The position numbers and the translations under genes were made by a program. A stretch of DNA of 64,000 bases. Origin: Sphingomonadales bacterium. GTDB lineage: Bacteria > Pseudomonadota > Alphaproteobacteria > Sphingomonadales > Sphingomonadaceae. Positions 52,250 through 61,367 of the stretch are shown here, piece after piece; within the stretch, counting starts at the first letter, position 1; each line of letters starts with the position of its first letter. Below the pieces are notes generated by a model. That model ran no database searches, was not told the DNA's origin, and saw only the letters and a program-made list of their open reading frames with translations. Location: NCBI GenBank assembly GCA_017309275.1, contig JAFKLT010000034.1:1-64000 (forward strand), in the 5' to 3' direction.

Positions 52250-53335
52250 TCAGCTATGTTCGGGATCGATAACCGCCTTGATGACGTTGCCTGCGGCGGT
52301 CGCTGCGAGCGCCGCGCTCGCACCCGCCACGCCGAAGCGATGCGTGACCAGCGCGGCCAGCGGCACACGGTCTTGGCACCGGACTGCAAGTTGCAGCGCG
52401 TCATGGTAGTTTTTCGGCTTGGGGAAGCTGGCGCCCGCGACGGTCAGATTCTTGGTCGTCAGGTCGCGCGGGCTGATCGGCTGGGTGCCGATCGCGCCCC
52501 ACAAGCCCAAGATGATATAGCGGCCATGGTTTCCGGTGAGATCGACGCCTTCGGGGAAGGCCGACAGGACGCCTGCCGCCTCGACCACCACATCGGGACC
52601 ATTCGCGCCGCAAAGATCATAGATTTGGCGCCTTCGCTCATCAGCACTATCCTCGAGCGACACGGTCGCTGTCGCGCCAAGTGATTTCGCAACGTCGAGC
52701 CGGTTGGCATGGACATCGACCGCGATCACTTCGCGCGCGCCCATCAGCGACGCGACGAGGACCGCGGCTAGGCCGACCGGCCCTGCGCCTTGCACGACCA
52801 CACTCTGGCCGATGCGTACCGGGCCGCAGCGATCAAAGCCGCGCAGCACCGTCGGCAGTGCGCAACCCAAGGCGATCACGGCATCGACATCGGCATGGTC
52901 AGGGACGCGGAAGAAGGCGAGGCCATTGGGTAGCCAGGCAAAGTCGGCATAGCTGCCCCAGTTTGGCTTCTCCGCATGTTCGAAAAATTGGGAATTCTCG
53001 CATGGCGTTTCCTCGAGTACGGTGCAGCTGTGGCAGCGATGGCAGAGCGCGATCGGCGCCCAGTAAACCAGATCGCCGGGCTTCACCGGCACGCCTGCGT
53101 AGTCGGTCGTCACCCCTTCGCCGAGTTTCTCGACTCGGCCGACGCCTTCATGGCCGAGGATGATAGGGAAGGGCATGATCCCGGCGCCGCCATCCGCGAT
53201 ATGAACATCGCTGCCGCAAACGCCGCCGACGACGATCCGCACCAGCGCACCGCCGGGTTCGGGATCGACGATCGGCACATCCCAGGTCTCAATTCGGTTG
53301 GGCTCGACGAGTACGCATGCTTTGCCGGTGGCCAT
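52250..53335 (-). CDS. Zinc-dependent alcohol dehydrogenase (MDR family)
   Basis: 361 aa. Catalytic zinc region GVCGSDVHIADG (about 38-49) and GHEGVGRVEKLGEG. Structural zinc cysteines: CHRCHSCTVLEETPC. Rossmann motif VVVQGAGPVGLAAVLVASLMGA. Position next to a P450cam-like enzyme suggests oxidation of the hydroxylated product to a ketone, as 5-exo-hydroxycamphor dehydrogenase does after P450cam. That role is inferred. It lies 24 bases upstream of the P450 gene on the same strand. Confidence 0.9.
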   Translation of the reverse strand: MATGKACVLVEPNRIETWDVPIVDPEPGGALVRIVVGGVCGSDVHIADGGAGIMPFPIILGHEGVGRVEKLGEGVTTDYAGVPVKPGDLVYWAPIALCHRCHSCTVLEETPCENSQFFEHAEKPNWGSYADFAWLPNGLAFFRVPDHADVDAVIALGCALPTVLRGFDRCGPVRIGQSVVVQGAGPVGLAAVLVASLMGAREVIAVDVHANRLDVAKSLGATATVSLEDSADERRRQIYDLCGANGPDVVVEAAGVLSAFPEGVDLTGNHGRYIILGLWGAIGTQPISPRDLTTKNLTVAGASFPKPKNYHDALQLAVRCQDRVPLAALVTHRFGVAGASAALAATAAGNVIKAVIDPEHS

Positions 53336-53395
53336 ATGCTGTTTCCTTCCCGCGGTTCGGTCTTGCGCCGGATCTCGCTGATATTGATCATCGCC

Positions 53396-54496
53396 CTAAT
53401 TGGGCATTTTGACTTTCGGACAGACCTCGGTCGCCAGTCGGCGCAGCGATTCTTCCCAGGGTTTCGGGTCGTCGAGGCTGTCATGCTGGTTGGCGACAAT
53501 CTGGCCCCAGCCGCCGCAGGCGTCGGCCAGTCTCTCCAGCTTCTCGATTACCGTTTCAGGCGACCCGCACAGAATGACATGATTGATCAGGAAGTCATCG
53601 TCGATGTCGGCGGGCGAAATGTCCTGGCCGCTGTCGGCGATGATGCCGTCGAAGAGGCCGAATTTGACGTAAATTTCTTTCAGATATTCATGCCAGGTTC
53701 GCATCATCCCGGTCTTGAGCACCATCCGTTTGGCCTCAGCGTCGGTGTCGGCGATGAAAACGTCGCGGCAGACGCGATAGCGGCTGCGGTCGGCGGTGCG
53801 GCGTTTGGAAGCCATCGCCGTTTCCCACGTGTCCCAATGCGCCTTCATCTGCGGTGTACCGCCAAAAAAGGAAATCGGGCTGTAATCGCGCTCGCCCGCA
53901 AACTTCATCGATGAGCTGTTCATTGACAGCCCGGTGACCGCGATCTCAAGCTTGTCGCGCCCGCCATAGGGACTGTTGTCGGCGATCAGCACATTATATT
54001 CGGGCATCGTTTCCGAGCCTGGAAAGCCTGCCTGGAAATACTCACCCTTCTCGACGAAGGGTTTGCGCTCCCACACCCGCTCCATGAGATGCAACGCCTC
54101 AAGCTGGCGCGGCGGCAGGCTCGAAATATTCTCATAGCCATGGAGGATGGCGTCGGTGTGATGTCCGCCGGGCGCAACACCGAGGAAATAGCGCCCTTCC
54201 ATTACCTGGCTGAGCCAGCCGATGCGGATCGCGAGCGTCGCCGGGTCGTGGTAGGGCAGCAAATGCGCCATGGGAGCAAAGCGGATATTTTTGGTCGTCT
54301 GCGCGCAGGCGGCAATGATCGCCTCGGGCATCGGGATATTTTCCCAGCCCAGCGTATAATGTTCGCCGATCATATAATCGGTGTAGCCCGCCTCGTCGGC
54401 GATCCGCGCGATGTCGAGCGCCCAGTCGAACACTTGCCGCGGGGTGCGGTTCGGCGGATTATAGGGGGTCATAAAGATCCCGCACTGCATCGGCAT
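53396..54496 (-). CDS. LLM-class flavin monooxygenase, diketocamphane-monooxygenase-like (second)
   Basis: 366 aa. Starts MPMQCGIFMTPYNPPNRTPRQVFDWALDIARIADEAGY and has MIGEHYTLGWENIPMPEAIIAACAQTTKNIRFAPMAHLLPYHDPATLAIRIGWLSQVMEGRYFLGVAPGGHHTDAILHG. From memory this is very like a diketocamphane monooxygenase. The GRYFLGVAPGGHHTD stretch separates it from the enzyme at 41020 (GIGAGAYPLASYMHG), so the two are different subtypes, as in the camphor pathway where separate enzymes handle the two enantiomeric diketones. Needs FMNH2. Start ATG 54496 (GGGAGAG upstream). Confidence 0.88.
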   Translation of the reverse strand: MPMQCGIFMTPYNPPNRTPRQVFDWALDIARIADEAGYTDYMIGEHYTLGWENIPMPEAIIAACAQTTKNIRFAPMAHLLPYHDPATLAIRIGWLSQVMEGRYFLGVAPGGHHTDAILHGYENISSLPPRQLEALHLMERVWERKPFVEKGEYFQAGFPGSETMPEYNVLIADNSPYGGRDKLEIAVTGLSMNSSSMKFAGERDYSPISFFGGTPQMKAHWDTWETAMASKRRTADRSRYRVCRDVFIADTDAEAKRMVLKTGMMRTWHEYLKEIYVKFGLFDGIIADSGQDISPADIDDDFLINHVILCGSPETVIEKLERLADACGGWGQIVANQHDSLDDPKPWEESLRRLATEVCPKVKMPN

Positions 54497-54532
54497 TGAC
54501 GTCTCTCCCAATCTTGTTCTTATGGCATCGGC

Positions 54533-55687
54533 TTAGACATAGGTTCCGTCGGCCGCCTTCGTCGAAAAGCGCGGTGCGACCTTTGCGATGAATTCTTCGA
54601 GCTCGGCGTGGTTTTCGTCAGGCTCGAGATGGCCCTGCCCGAACATCAGGAACAGTTCGTCAAAGCCTAGCTTGTCATGCGCCTTGCCGATCTGGTCGGC
54701 GATCTCGTCGGCCGAGCCGATCAGGACATTGGGCGGGCGCTGGCCGAGCGGAATGAACCATTCGTCCCAGAACCACATATGCTCTTCCATCAGCTTCTTG
54801 GCGCGTTCTTTATCGCTGGTGAGCATCAAGAAGCCGCCCCACGCCGAAGCATCGGTGCTGGTGACTTCCCGACCGTGCTTGGCGGCATGGCCGATGTAGC
54901 GTTGGTTGAGCGAGTCGCAGAAATCGAGATTGTCCGAGAGGACAATCAGCTTGCCGCCTTCCTCCGCCCAGAAATCGATCGTGCGTCCCGACGCGGCAAA
55001 GCCGCCATAGATCGGCGGATGCGGATCTTGGTAACAGCGCGGCGCGATGCCAATCTGGCGGACGATACCGTCGGCATCCTGGCCTTTGCCATATTTGGCA
55101 TAAGCGGGGTGTCCGCCGGATCCGCCCTCGGGCGGGAACTGCCAATTATCGCCCTTGTGGTCGAATACGTCGTTGGTCCACGCCTTCTTGATGACGCGCA
55201 CGCCTTCCTCGAACAACGATCGGTTTCGGGCGTCCTGCTGGTCGCGCGCCTTCACATTGTCGGGCGTCGTCGCGCCGACGCCTTCCTTAATGCCATAGGC
55301 GTCGACCCAGCGCGCATGATAGCCGCGGGTGAAACCGCAAAACAGCCGACCCTGCAGCATATGGTCGAGAGTTGCGATTTCCTCGGCAACCCGCACCGGA
55401 TTGTGGGTGGTCATGGTATAACCCATGATCCCCGCTTTCATCCGCTTGCTGTGCTGTCCGACGAACAGGCTGAACATGCCGGGGTGGTTATTTACCTCGA
55501 AACCCTCGATCTGGAGATGATGTTCAGGCTGGCAGTAGCCATAGAACCCGAGTTCGTCGGCATGCTGCACATATCCGCGCACTTCTTCGAGAAAGCGCTG
55601 GTACAGTTCGGGGCGCTGGCCGGCCATTCCCTGTTCGATCTCGTGGCGCCGCCCGACGACCCCGGTCTGCATCAAATGGAATTTCAT
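54533..55687 (-). CDS. LLM-class flavin monooxygenase (third, divergent)
   Basis: 384 aa. Luciferase-like fold with CQPEHHLQIEGFEVNNHPGMFSLFVGQHSKRMKAGIMGYTMTTHNPVRVAEEIATLDHMLQGRLFCGFTRGY. It belongs to another LLM branch than the two diketocamphane-like enzymes (it lacks the WENIPxPE and APMAH blocks). It probably oxidises another intermediate, using FMNH2 from the island's flavin reductase. First gene of a four-gene minus-strand run (third LLM, second LLM, alcohol dehydrogenase, P450), from a promoter with two TCAAC-type operators. Confidence 0.88.
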   Translation of the reverse strand: MKFHLMQTGVVGRRHEIEQGMAGQRPELYQRFLEEVRGYVQHADELGFYGYCQPEHHLQIEGFEVNNHPGMFSLFVGQHSKRMKAGIMGYTMTTHNPVRVAEEIATLDHMLQGRLFCGFTRGYHARWVDAYGIKEGVGATTPDNVKARDQQDARNRSLFEEGVRVIKKAWTNDVFDHKGDNWQFPPEGGSGGHPAYAKYGKGQDADGIVRQIGIAPRCYQDPHPPIYGGFAASGRTIDFWAEEGGKLIVLSDNLDFCDSLNQRYIGHAAKHGREVTSTDASAWGGFLMLTSDKERAKKLMEEHMWFWDEWFIPLGQRPPNVLIGSADEIADQIGKAHDKLGFDELFLMFGQGHLEPDENHAELEEFIAKVAPRFSTKAADGTYV

Positions 55688-55712
55688 AGCCCGCTCCTCA
55701 CCCGATAGTTTT

Positions 55713-55732
55713 TATCAACACTCGCGTTGATA
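55713..55732. promoter_or_regulatory. TetR-type operator TATCAAC-N6-GTTGATA
   Basis: Perfect inverted repeat 26 bases upstream of the third LLM gene (start 55687) in the divergent region with the acyl-CoA synthetase gene. Same half-site and 6-base spacer as 50237-50256 and 55771-55788. Confidence 0.75.
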
Positions 55733-55770
55733 GGAAGGATGTGGGGCTTCTGTCAATGGGCAATCGGACA

Positions 55771-55788
55771 GTCAACAATAGCGTTGAC
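55771..55788. promoter_or_regulatory. TetR-type operator GTCAAC-N6-GTTGAC
   Basis: Perfect inverted repeat with spacer AATAGC, 58 bases upstream of the acyl-CoA synthetase start (55846). Spaced 58 bases from the operator at 55713, so each divergent gene has its own site. Confidence 0.75.
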
Positions 55789-55845
55789 AGATTGCTTGCG
55801 ACTACGCATGGATGGCGACGCGCACAAATAGATGCGGGAGAGGAT

Positions 55846-57477
55846 ATGAGTTTCGACAGTTGGTCAGCCACGGCGACGCTTGGCGACCTGCTGGTGCAAA
55901 GCGCCAGCCGGTTTCCGGAGCGCAAGGCTATTGTGTTCCCCGAGAGCGCCATCACTTATGCTGCGCTGCTGGACGGGGCAGTGGCGGTCGCTCGCGGTAT
56001 TGTCGGCTTGGGGATTGCGCCGCGGTCGAACATCGGCTTGCTCGCCAATAACGGTCACGAACTCGTCACCGGGTTATTCGGGGCATGGCTTGCCAATTGC
56101 GTGGCAGTCCCGCTCAACGCGCGGCACAAGGAGCATGAGCTCGGCTACATCATCAACAACGCACAAATCACATTATTGCTAACGGCGGCCAGCGACACCA
56201 GTCACGTTGATTTTCGCGACAGCATCGCGAGTGCGCTACCCTCGCTGGCGGGCGCAGCCGCGGGCATTCTCGCGCTACGCGAGGCACCGATGCTCCGTCA
56301 TATCGTTCTTCTTTCGGGTGACGCCCCGGCAGCTTTTACCGATGCCGCAGTCTTTGCCGCAGCCGGGAGCACGGTGGAGGCAGGCGAAGTCGATCACCGG
56401 CGTCGCTGCACGCGCCTGCGCGACGTCGCGACGATCATTTACACGTCGGGCACGACCGCCAACCCCAAAGGATGCATGCTGACGCATGAGGCAATGTCGC
56501 GCGGTCCCGTCGAGCGCGCTGACAAGCGCTTCCGCTCGGGGGACTGCGACGTCACCTGGGGCGGAGGGCCGCTGTTTCATATCGGCTCGCTCGCTCCCTT
56601 TATAGGCTCGATCGGCGCATCGGGCACCTATCTGACCGACACCTTCTTCAACCCGGCCCGCGCCGTCGCATTGATGAAACGCGAAGGGGTCACCGCGATG
56701 TGGCCCTGGTTTCCGGCGATCCTCCAGCCTCTGCTCGACGAGCCCGACTTTCTCGCTGCGGCAGAAAAGGTGCGGTCGATGCTGCTGATCGGACCCGAAG
56801 CACTCGTCGACCGGGTCCAGAAATTGATTCCCAGGGCCGAGATCATGCAAGCCTGCGGCATGACCGAGACTTCGGGCATCTTTGCACTCAGCGATCCGGA
56901 CGAAACGGCCGAACAACGTGCAACCAGTAATGGTAAGGCGGTCCCGGGCATCGAGCTGCGCATCGTGAATGACGATGGCGCGGACGTTCCGCCGGGTGCG
57001 GTCGGCGAAATCTTGGTCCGCGGCTATTGCGTGATGGAGGGCTATTATCGCGATCCGGTCAAAAGTGCCGAAGCACTCGATGCCGACGGCTGGCTCCATA
57101 CCGGCGACCTCTACACCCGTAGCGCCGACGGCCGCCTGATCTTCAATGGCCGCGCGAAGGATATGCTCAAGGTCGGCGGCGAGAATGTTGCCGCGATCGA
57201 GGTGGAGGCCTATCTTTGCAGCCATCCCGCGGTGCGAATTGCCGAAGTTGTTGGTCGGCCCGATCCCCGACTTGACGAAGTTCCTGTCGCCTTCGTTGAA
57301 CTGATGCCCGGCATTGAGGCGAGCGCCGACGATCTGATCGCGCACTGCAAGGGACGGATCGCGGGCTATAAGGTGCCGCGCGCGGTACATTTCATCAAGG
57401 CCGAGGACTGGCCAATGTCAGCGACCAAGGTCAACAAGCGGGAATTGCGTGCCTGGCTCGCCAAGCTCGAGCCATGA
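55846..57477 (+). CDS. AMP-forming acyl-CoA synthetase
   Basis: 543 aa. The AMP-binding P-loop signature is IIYTSGTTANPKGCMLTHEAM (about 193-213), followed by QACGMTETSGIF, and the C-terminal GWLHTGDLYTRSADGRLIFNGRAKDMLKVGGENVAAIEVEAYL with a lysine in the last 20 residues (SATKVNKRELRAW). It activates an acid from the pathway to its CoA ester so that the crotonases can act; this parallels the trimethylcyclopentenyl-acetate CoA ligase of camphor breakdown. I chose ATG 55846 (GGGAGAGGAT upstream). It converges on tetR with a 2-base gap and has two upstream operators. Confidence 0.92.
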   Translation: MSFDSWSATATLGDLLVQSASRFPERKAIVFPESAITYAALLDGAVAVARGIVGLGIAPRSNIGLLANNGHELVTGLFGAWLANCVAVPLNARHKEHELGYIINNAQITLLLTAASDTSHVDFRDSIASALPSLAGAAAGILALREAPMLRHIVLLSGDAPAAFTDAAVFAAAGSTVEAGEVDHRRRCTRLRDVATIIYTSGTTANPKGCMLTHEAMSRGPVERADKRFRSGDCDVTWGGGPLFHIGSLAPFIGSIGASGTYLTDTFFNPARAVALMKREGVTAMWPWFPAILQPLLDEPDFLAAAEKVRSMLLIGPEALVDRVQKLIPRAEIMQACGMTETSGIFALSDPDETAEQRATSNGKAVPGIELRIVNDDGADVPPGAVGEILVRGYCVMEGYYRDPVKSAEALDADGWLHTGDLYTRSADGRLIFNGRAKDMLKVGGENVAAIEVEAYLCSHPAVRIAEVVGRPDPRLDEVPVAFVELMPGIEASADDLIAHCKGRIAGYKVPRAVHFIKAEDWPMSATKVNKRELRAWLAKLEP

Positions 57478-57479
57478 GA

Positions 57480-58136
57480 TCAGTCCTTGCGGCGTGCCAT
57501 TCCGTCGAAAAAGATATCGCTGAACCCTTCGGACACTTCGCGCGCGGGATGCGCGCCGCCCGGCTGGTACCAGCGGTGCGTCCAGTTGAGCATGCCGAAT
57601 ACCGCATTGGCTGCGACGGACACCGGAATGTCGGAGCGCATCTCGCCGCGCTCGATGAGTTCGGAAATGAGGCTCATCACGATCCGTTCGAACTTTCGCG
57701 TCTGGCTGACGATCTGCTGCGCCCAAGTGCTCTTTTCGCCGGCGATGCGGTTCATTTCTTCCTGGATGTAGACATACATATGCGGATAATGCTGGTCGTA
57801 GGCGCTCATCAGCTGATTGATGACGCCGCGCAGTCTCTGGGCAGGCGAGAGGTCGGAATCGTTGGCAATCCGCTCGCACTCGTTGATATTTTCATCGACC
57901 CCAACGCGCAGGCACTCGCGGAACAATTCTTCCTTGCTGCCGAAGTAATAATAGACCGTCGCACGATCCAACCCGGCCTTGTGGCCGATCTCGGCGAGCG
58001 TCGTTGCGCGGAAGCCGTTGTTTTTAAACTGGCGTCCGGCGATCTCGACCAGCTCGGCACGCTTGGCGAGATAATCGCTGCTGCCGTCTTCAAGAGCCGA
58101 TTTGCGGCGACGGGAAATGTTGCTCGATTGCGCCAT
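57480..58136 (-). CDS. TetR-family regulator 2 of the catabolic cluster
   Basis: 218 aa. N-terminal helix-turn-helix: LVEIAGRQFKNNGFRATTLAEIGHKAGLDRATVYYYFGSKEELFRECL, a canonical TetR/KstR2-like domain. C-terminal helical ligand domain with TetR_C-type pattern HMYVYIQEEMNRIAG, TRKFERIVMSLISELIERGEMRSDI. The best candidate to bind the TCAAC-N6-GTTGA operators because it lies in the same cluster and beside the acyl-CoA synthetase; the ligand may be a CoA thioester as in related regulators (inference). Start is ATG 58136, or ATG 58157 with seven extra residues. It is divergent from the SDR gene. Confidence 0.85.
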   Translation of the reverse strand: MAQSSNISRRRKSALEDGSSDYLAKRAELVEIAGRQFKNNGFRATTLAEIGHKAGLDRATVYYYFGSKEELFRECLRVGVDENINECERIANDSDLSPAQRLRGVINQLMSAYDQHYPHMYVYIQEEMNRIAGEKSTWAQQIVSQTRKFERIVMSLISELIERGEMRSDIPVSVAANAVFGMLNWTHRWYQPGGAHPAREVSEGFSDIFFDGMARRKD

Positions 58137-58206
58137 GGCCGTCTGCCTACCCCCCAACCCGCCGCAATTCCAGACATATTCCTACCGGCAGATCAGGAGA
58201 GAAAAA

Positions 58207-58953
58207 ATGGGTCAGCTCGATGGAAAAATAGCCATCGTCACCGGAGCATCACGCGGTATGGGTGCGTCGCACGCGCGGCGGTTCGTGGCGGAAGGGGCGC
58301 AAGTGCTCCTCACCGATTTGCGTGCCGACGTGGGTGATGCATTGGCGTCCGAGCTGGGAAGCCGGGCCGCCTTTGCCGAGCATGATGTCACAAATGCAGC
58401 CGACTGGCAGCGCATCGTCGCGATCACGGAAGACAAGTTTGGACCGGTGACCGTATTGGTCAACAACGCTGGCATATTGGGACCGATGGCCAAGACTGCC
58501 GAGGTGACAGAAGCCGATTATATGCATGTCTGTGCCGTCAATCAGCACAGCATCTACCTCGGCATGCATGCGGTGATCCCGTCGATGCTCAAAGCCGGGC
58601 AGGGCTCGATCGTCAACATCTCTTCGATCGCAGGACTGGTCGCCAACTACGGGTTTCCGAGCCTTGCCTATGTTGCCAGCAAATTCGCAGTGCGCGGTAT
58701 GACCAAGGCGGCGGCGGTCGAATATGGTCCCGACAATATCCGCGCGAACTCGGTCCATCCCGGCTTTATCATGACCCCGATGATGGTCGAGGCGACCAAC
58801 GAGGAGGGCGGCGACGCCCTCGCGCAGATCCCGCTCCGCCGCATCGCTGAGCCCGAGGAGGTGTCCAACCTGGTCCTCTTCCTAGCCTCGGACCAATCTT
58901 CTTACATTACCGGGGCCGAGCATGTGATCGACGCGGGGATGACGGCGCAGTGA
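58207..58953 (+). CDS. Short-chain dehydrogenase/reductase
   Basis: 248 aa classical SDR. NAD(P) motif TGASRGMG (12-19), NNAG (86-89), catalytic Ser139/140, Tyr155 and Lys159 (SLAYVASKFAVRGM), and the end HVIDAGMTAQ. It is close to 3-beta/17-beta-hydroxysteroid and cyclohexanol dehydrogenase-like SDRs, but the substrate is not predictable. AGGAGAG precedes ATG 58207. It begins the plus-strand run SDR - VOC - ferredoxin reductase - ferredoxin. Confidence 0.92.
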   Translation: MGQLDGKIAIVTGASRGMGASHARRFVAEGAQVLLTDLRADVGDALASELGSRAAFAEHDVTNAADWQRIVAITEDKFGPVTVLVNNAGILGPMAKTAEVTEADYMHVCAVNQHSIYLGMHAVIPSMLKAGQGSIVNISSIAGLVANYGFPSLAYVASKFAVRGMTKAAAVEYGPDNIRANSVHPGFIMTPMMVEATNEEGGDALAQIPLRRIAEPEEVSNLVLFLASDQSSYITGAEHVIDAGMTAQ

Positions 58954-59031
58954 TGCTTTTAAGACCAACGCTAGAGAAACAAGTTGCCCGCAATCACCGT
59001 GCGAGGTTCACTTTTTTGAGAGAGAAATGCT

Positions 59032-59448
59032 GTGGTGGCACCCTTTAAGCTAATCGGATTGGACCATGTCGTTCTGCGCGTGTCCGATTTGAACGCTGTC
59101 AAAGCTTTTTATCAGAGCGTCCTAGGGTGCGCCTTGGAGCGTGAAGAGCCTGATATCGGATTATATCAACTGCGCGCAGGTCGCTCTTTGATCGATCTGG
59201 TCACTGTAGCTGGAAAGCTCGGCGCAGCAGGCGGCGGGCCTCCTGCATCAGATGGCCGGAACATGGACCATCTTGCCATTGCCATCGATCCTTTTGACGA
59301 GGACGCGATTCGTTCGCATTTGGCGGAATTTGCCATTGCCGTTGATGAAGCCGGGGCACGCTATGGCGCGGAAGGTGAAGGGCCTTCGATTTATATTCGC
59401 GATCCAGAAGGTAACCGCGTCGAGCTGAAAGGACCGCCGACACGGTAG
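59032..59448 (+). CDS. VOC-family (glyoxalase-fold) protein
   Basis: 138 aa. Vicinal-oxygen-chelate fold: [46 protein letters not shown], then [28 protein letters not shown] and [14 protein letters not shown]. The His of LDHVV, His of MDHLA and Glu of RVELKG are the usual metal ligands. It could be a lyase, epimerase or isomerase. GTG start at 59032. It lies 78 bases after the SDR gene in the same strand run. Confidence 0.88.
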   Translation: MVAPFKLIGLDHVVLRVSDLNAVKAFYQSVLGCALEREEPDIGLYQLRAGRSLIDLVTVAGKLGAAGGGPPASDGRNMDHLAIAIDPFDEDAIRSHLAEFAIAVDEAGARYGAEGEGPSIYIRDPEGNRVELKGPPTR

Positions 59449-59528
59449 TTCAAGCGTCATCGGTGTCAGACCTGCAACTGGGCGGCGAAATGCCGTTGGA
59501 GACAGGTGCGCCAGCAGGAAACAAAATA

Positions 59529-60767
59529 ATGCATTTCGACGTGGTGATTGTGGGAGCCGGACACGGCGGCGCGCAGGTGGCGATCATGCTGCGCACCCAG
59601 AAATTCACCGGCAGCATCGCGATCATCGGTGACGAGCCTGAGCTTCCCTATGAGCGCCCGCCGCTGTCGAAGGAATATTTCGCGGGCGAGAAAGAATTCG
59701 AACGCATCCAGCTGCGCCCCGCCAAATATTGGGACGAACGCGAGGTGACCATGCTGCTTGGCACGCGCGTCGTGTCGGTCGATCCTGTGGGCCACAGCGT
59801 CACGACCAATGGCGGCGAGATGATCGGTTATGGCAAGCTCGTCTGGGCCACCGGCGGCTCGCCACGGATGCTGCCGATCCCCGGCGGCGACCTCCCGGGT
59901 GTGCAGGGGGTGCGCACGCGCGCCGATGCCGATGCGATGAAGGCGGCGTCGGAGACGGCCAATCAGATCGTCGTCATCGGCGGCGGCTACATCGGACTCG
60001 AAGCGGCAGCAGTGCTGCGCAAGGCGGGCAAGAAGGTTGTGCTGCTCGAAGCGCTCGACCGGGTGCTGGCGCGCGTCGCGGGGACCGAGCTGTCGCGCTT
60101 CTACGAACGCGAGCACCGCGAGCATGGCGTTGACCTGCGGCTGGGCGTTGCGGTCGAAGCGATCGAGGGCGAGGGGCACGTCACCGGGGTGCGCCTCGCC
60201 GACGGCGAAGTCATTGCCGCCGATCTTGTCATCGTCGGCATCGGCATCGTCCCCGCAGTCGAGCCGTTGATCGCGGCGGGGGCCGAGGGTGGCAATGGCG
60301 TGCTCGTCGACCGCCTCTGCAAGACCAGCCTGCCCGACATCTATGCAATTGGCGACTGCGCCGCGCATGAGAATGACTATGCCGAAGGCGTGGTCATCCG
60401 GCTGGAATCAGTCCAGAACGCCAATGATCAGGCGAATGTCGTCGCCAAGGGCATCGTCGGCGACGAAGCGCCCTATCATGCCATCCCCTGGTTCTGGTCG
60501 AACCAATATGACCTCAAGCTCCAGACCGCGGGGCTATCGACCGGGCACGACCGCGCCGTCATGCGCGGCGACCCCGCGACGCGCAGCTTTTCGGTGGTCT
60601 ATCTGAAGGCGGACAAGGTGATCGCGATCGACTGTGTCAACGCGACCAAGGATTATGTGCAGGGTCGGATGATCGTCACCGCCGGACTGGCCGCGACCGC
60701 CGAGCAACTTGCCGACACCGAAACCCCGCTGAAGGCGCTGCTTTCACTAAACTCAAATTCAACTTGA
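59529..60767 (+). CDS. Putidaredoxin-reductase-like NADH:ferredoxin reductase
   Basis: 412 aa FAD flavoprotein. FAD motif [21 protein letters not shown] motif [67 protein letters not shown] near the C-terminus. All of these match the putidaredoxin reductase (CamA) layout, from memory. It passes electrons from NADH to the ferredoxin 12 bases downstream, which feeds the P450. I chose ATG 59529 (CAGCAGGAAAC upstream) over an upstream GTG at 59463. Confidence 0.92.
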   Translation: MHFDVVIVGAGHGGAQVAIMLRTQKFTGSIAIIGDEPELPYERPPLSKEYFAGEKEFERIQLRPAKYWDEREVTMLLGTRVVSVDPVGHSVTTNGGEMIGYGKLVWATGGSPRMLPIPGGDLPGVQGVRTRADADAMKAASETANQIVVIGGGYIGLEAAAVLRKAGKKVVLLEALDRVLARVAGTELSRFYEREHREHGVDLRLGVAVEAIEGEGHVTGVRLADGEVIAADLVIVGIGIVPAVEPLIAAGAEGGNGVLVDRLCKTSLPDIYAIGDCAAHENDYAEGVVIRLESVQNANDQANVVAKGIVGDEAPYHAIPWFWSNQYDLKLQTAGLSTGHDRAVMRGDPATRSFSVVYLKADKVIAIDCVNATKDYVQGRMIVTAGLAATAEQLADTETPLKALLSLNSNST

Positions 60768-60779
60768 TGGAGCAATTAT

Positions 60780-61097
60780 ATGCCAAGCCTGACAATTGTT
60801 GATCGGAAAGGGACGGCGCATCCGCTCAAAGCGGACGCAGGCCTCAATCTGATGGAGATAATCCGCGAACACGGATTCGACGAGTTGCTCGCGCTATGTG
60901 GCGGATGTTGTTCATGTGCGACCTGCCACGTCCATGTAGCTCAGGGATTTCTGGGCAAGATCCCAACCATGTGTGAGGATGAAAACGATCTACTAAACAG
61001 TTCGTCTGATCGCAACGAGACGTCACGACTTGCTTGTCAGATTCCCTTTAGTGATCACCTCGACGGAATTAGCGTGACCATCGCGCGCGATGATTAG
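60780..61097 (+). CDS. Putidaredoxin-like [2Fe-2S] ferredoxin
   Basis: 105 aa adrenodoxin/putidaredoxin-type ferredoxin. Cluster ligands Cys40, Cys46, Cys49 (LCGGCCSCATCHVHV) and Cys86 (RLACQI); the spacing 5-2-36 is that of putidaredoxin. Additional Cys43, Cys44 and Cys65 are unusual. It carries electrons from the reductase gene just upstream to the P450cam-like enzyme at 50948. Last island gene before the right att site. It is AT-richer than its neighbours. Confidence 0.92.
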   Translation: MPSLTIVDRKGTAHPLKADAGLNLMEIIREHGFDELLALCGGCCSCATCHVHVAQGFLGKIPTMCEDENDLLNSSSDRNETSRLACQIPFSDHLDGISVTIARDD

Positions 61098-61242
61098 CAT
61101 CACTCGTGAGCCTGGACGCGGCGGGACGACACAGACCGCTTTTTGCATTTCATGCCCGAGAGCAGAACGGCTGCCATAGGGAAAGTTCGATTGTGAATGC
61201 CCGGAGGTATAGCTGGTCAGGCATTCTAAGGATTATTAGCTC

Positions 61243-61313
61243 GGGTCATTCTCGCCCGATTTGGAACTCGAACCGCTACAGTGAATTTCCTCATGGGTCA
61301 CCAACTGGGTCAT
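61243..61313. repeat. GGGTCA repeats inside the right island end
   Basis: GGGTCAT at 61243-61249, GGGTCAC at 61295-61301 and GGGTCAT at 61307-61313; the last two are 12 bases apart, as at the left end. Otherwise the stretch 61098-61515 contains no gene: only these repeats and the att site. Confidence 0.5.
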
Positions 61314-61367
61314 ATAAGAACCGAATCTAGATAACGAATTTTTATCAATTACTTAAATGAGGAGAGT

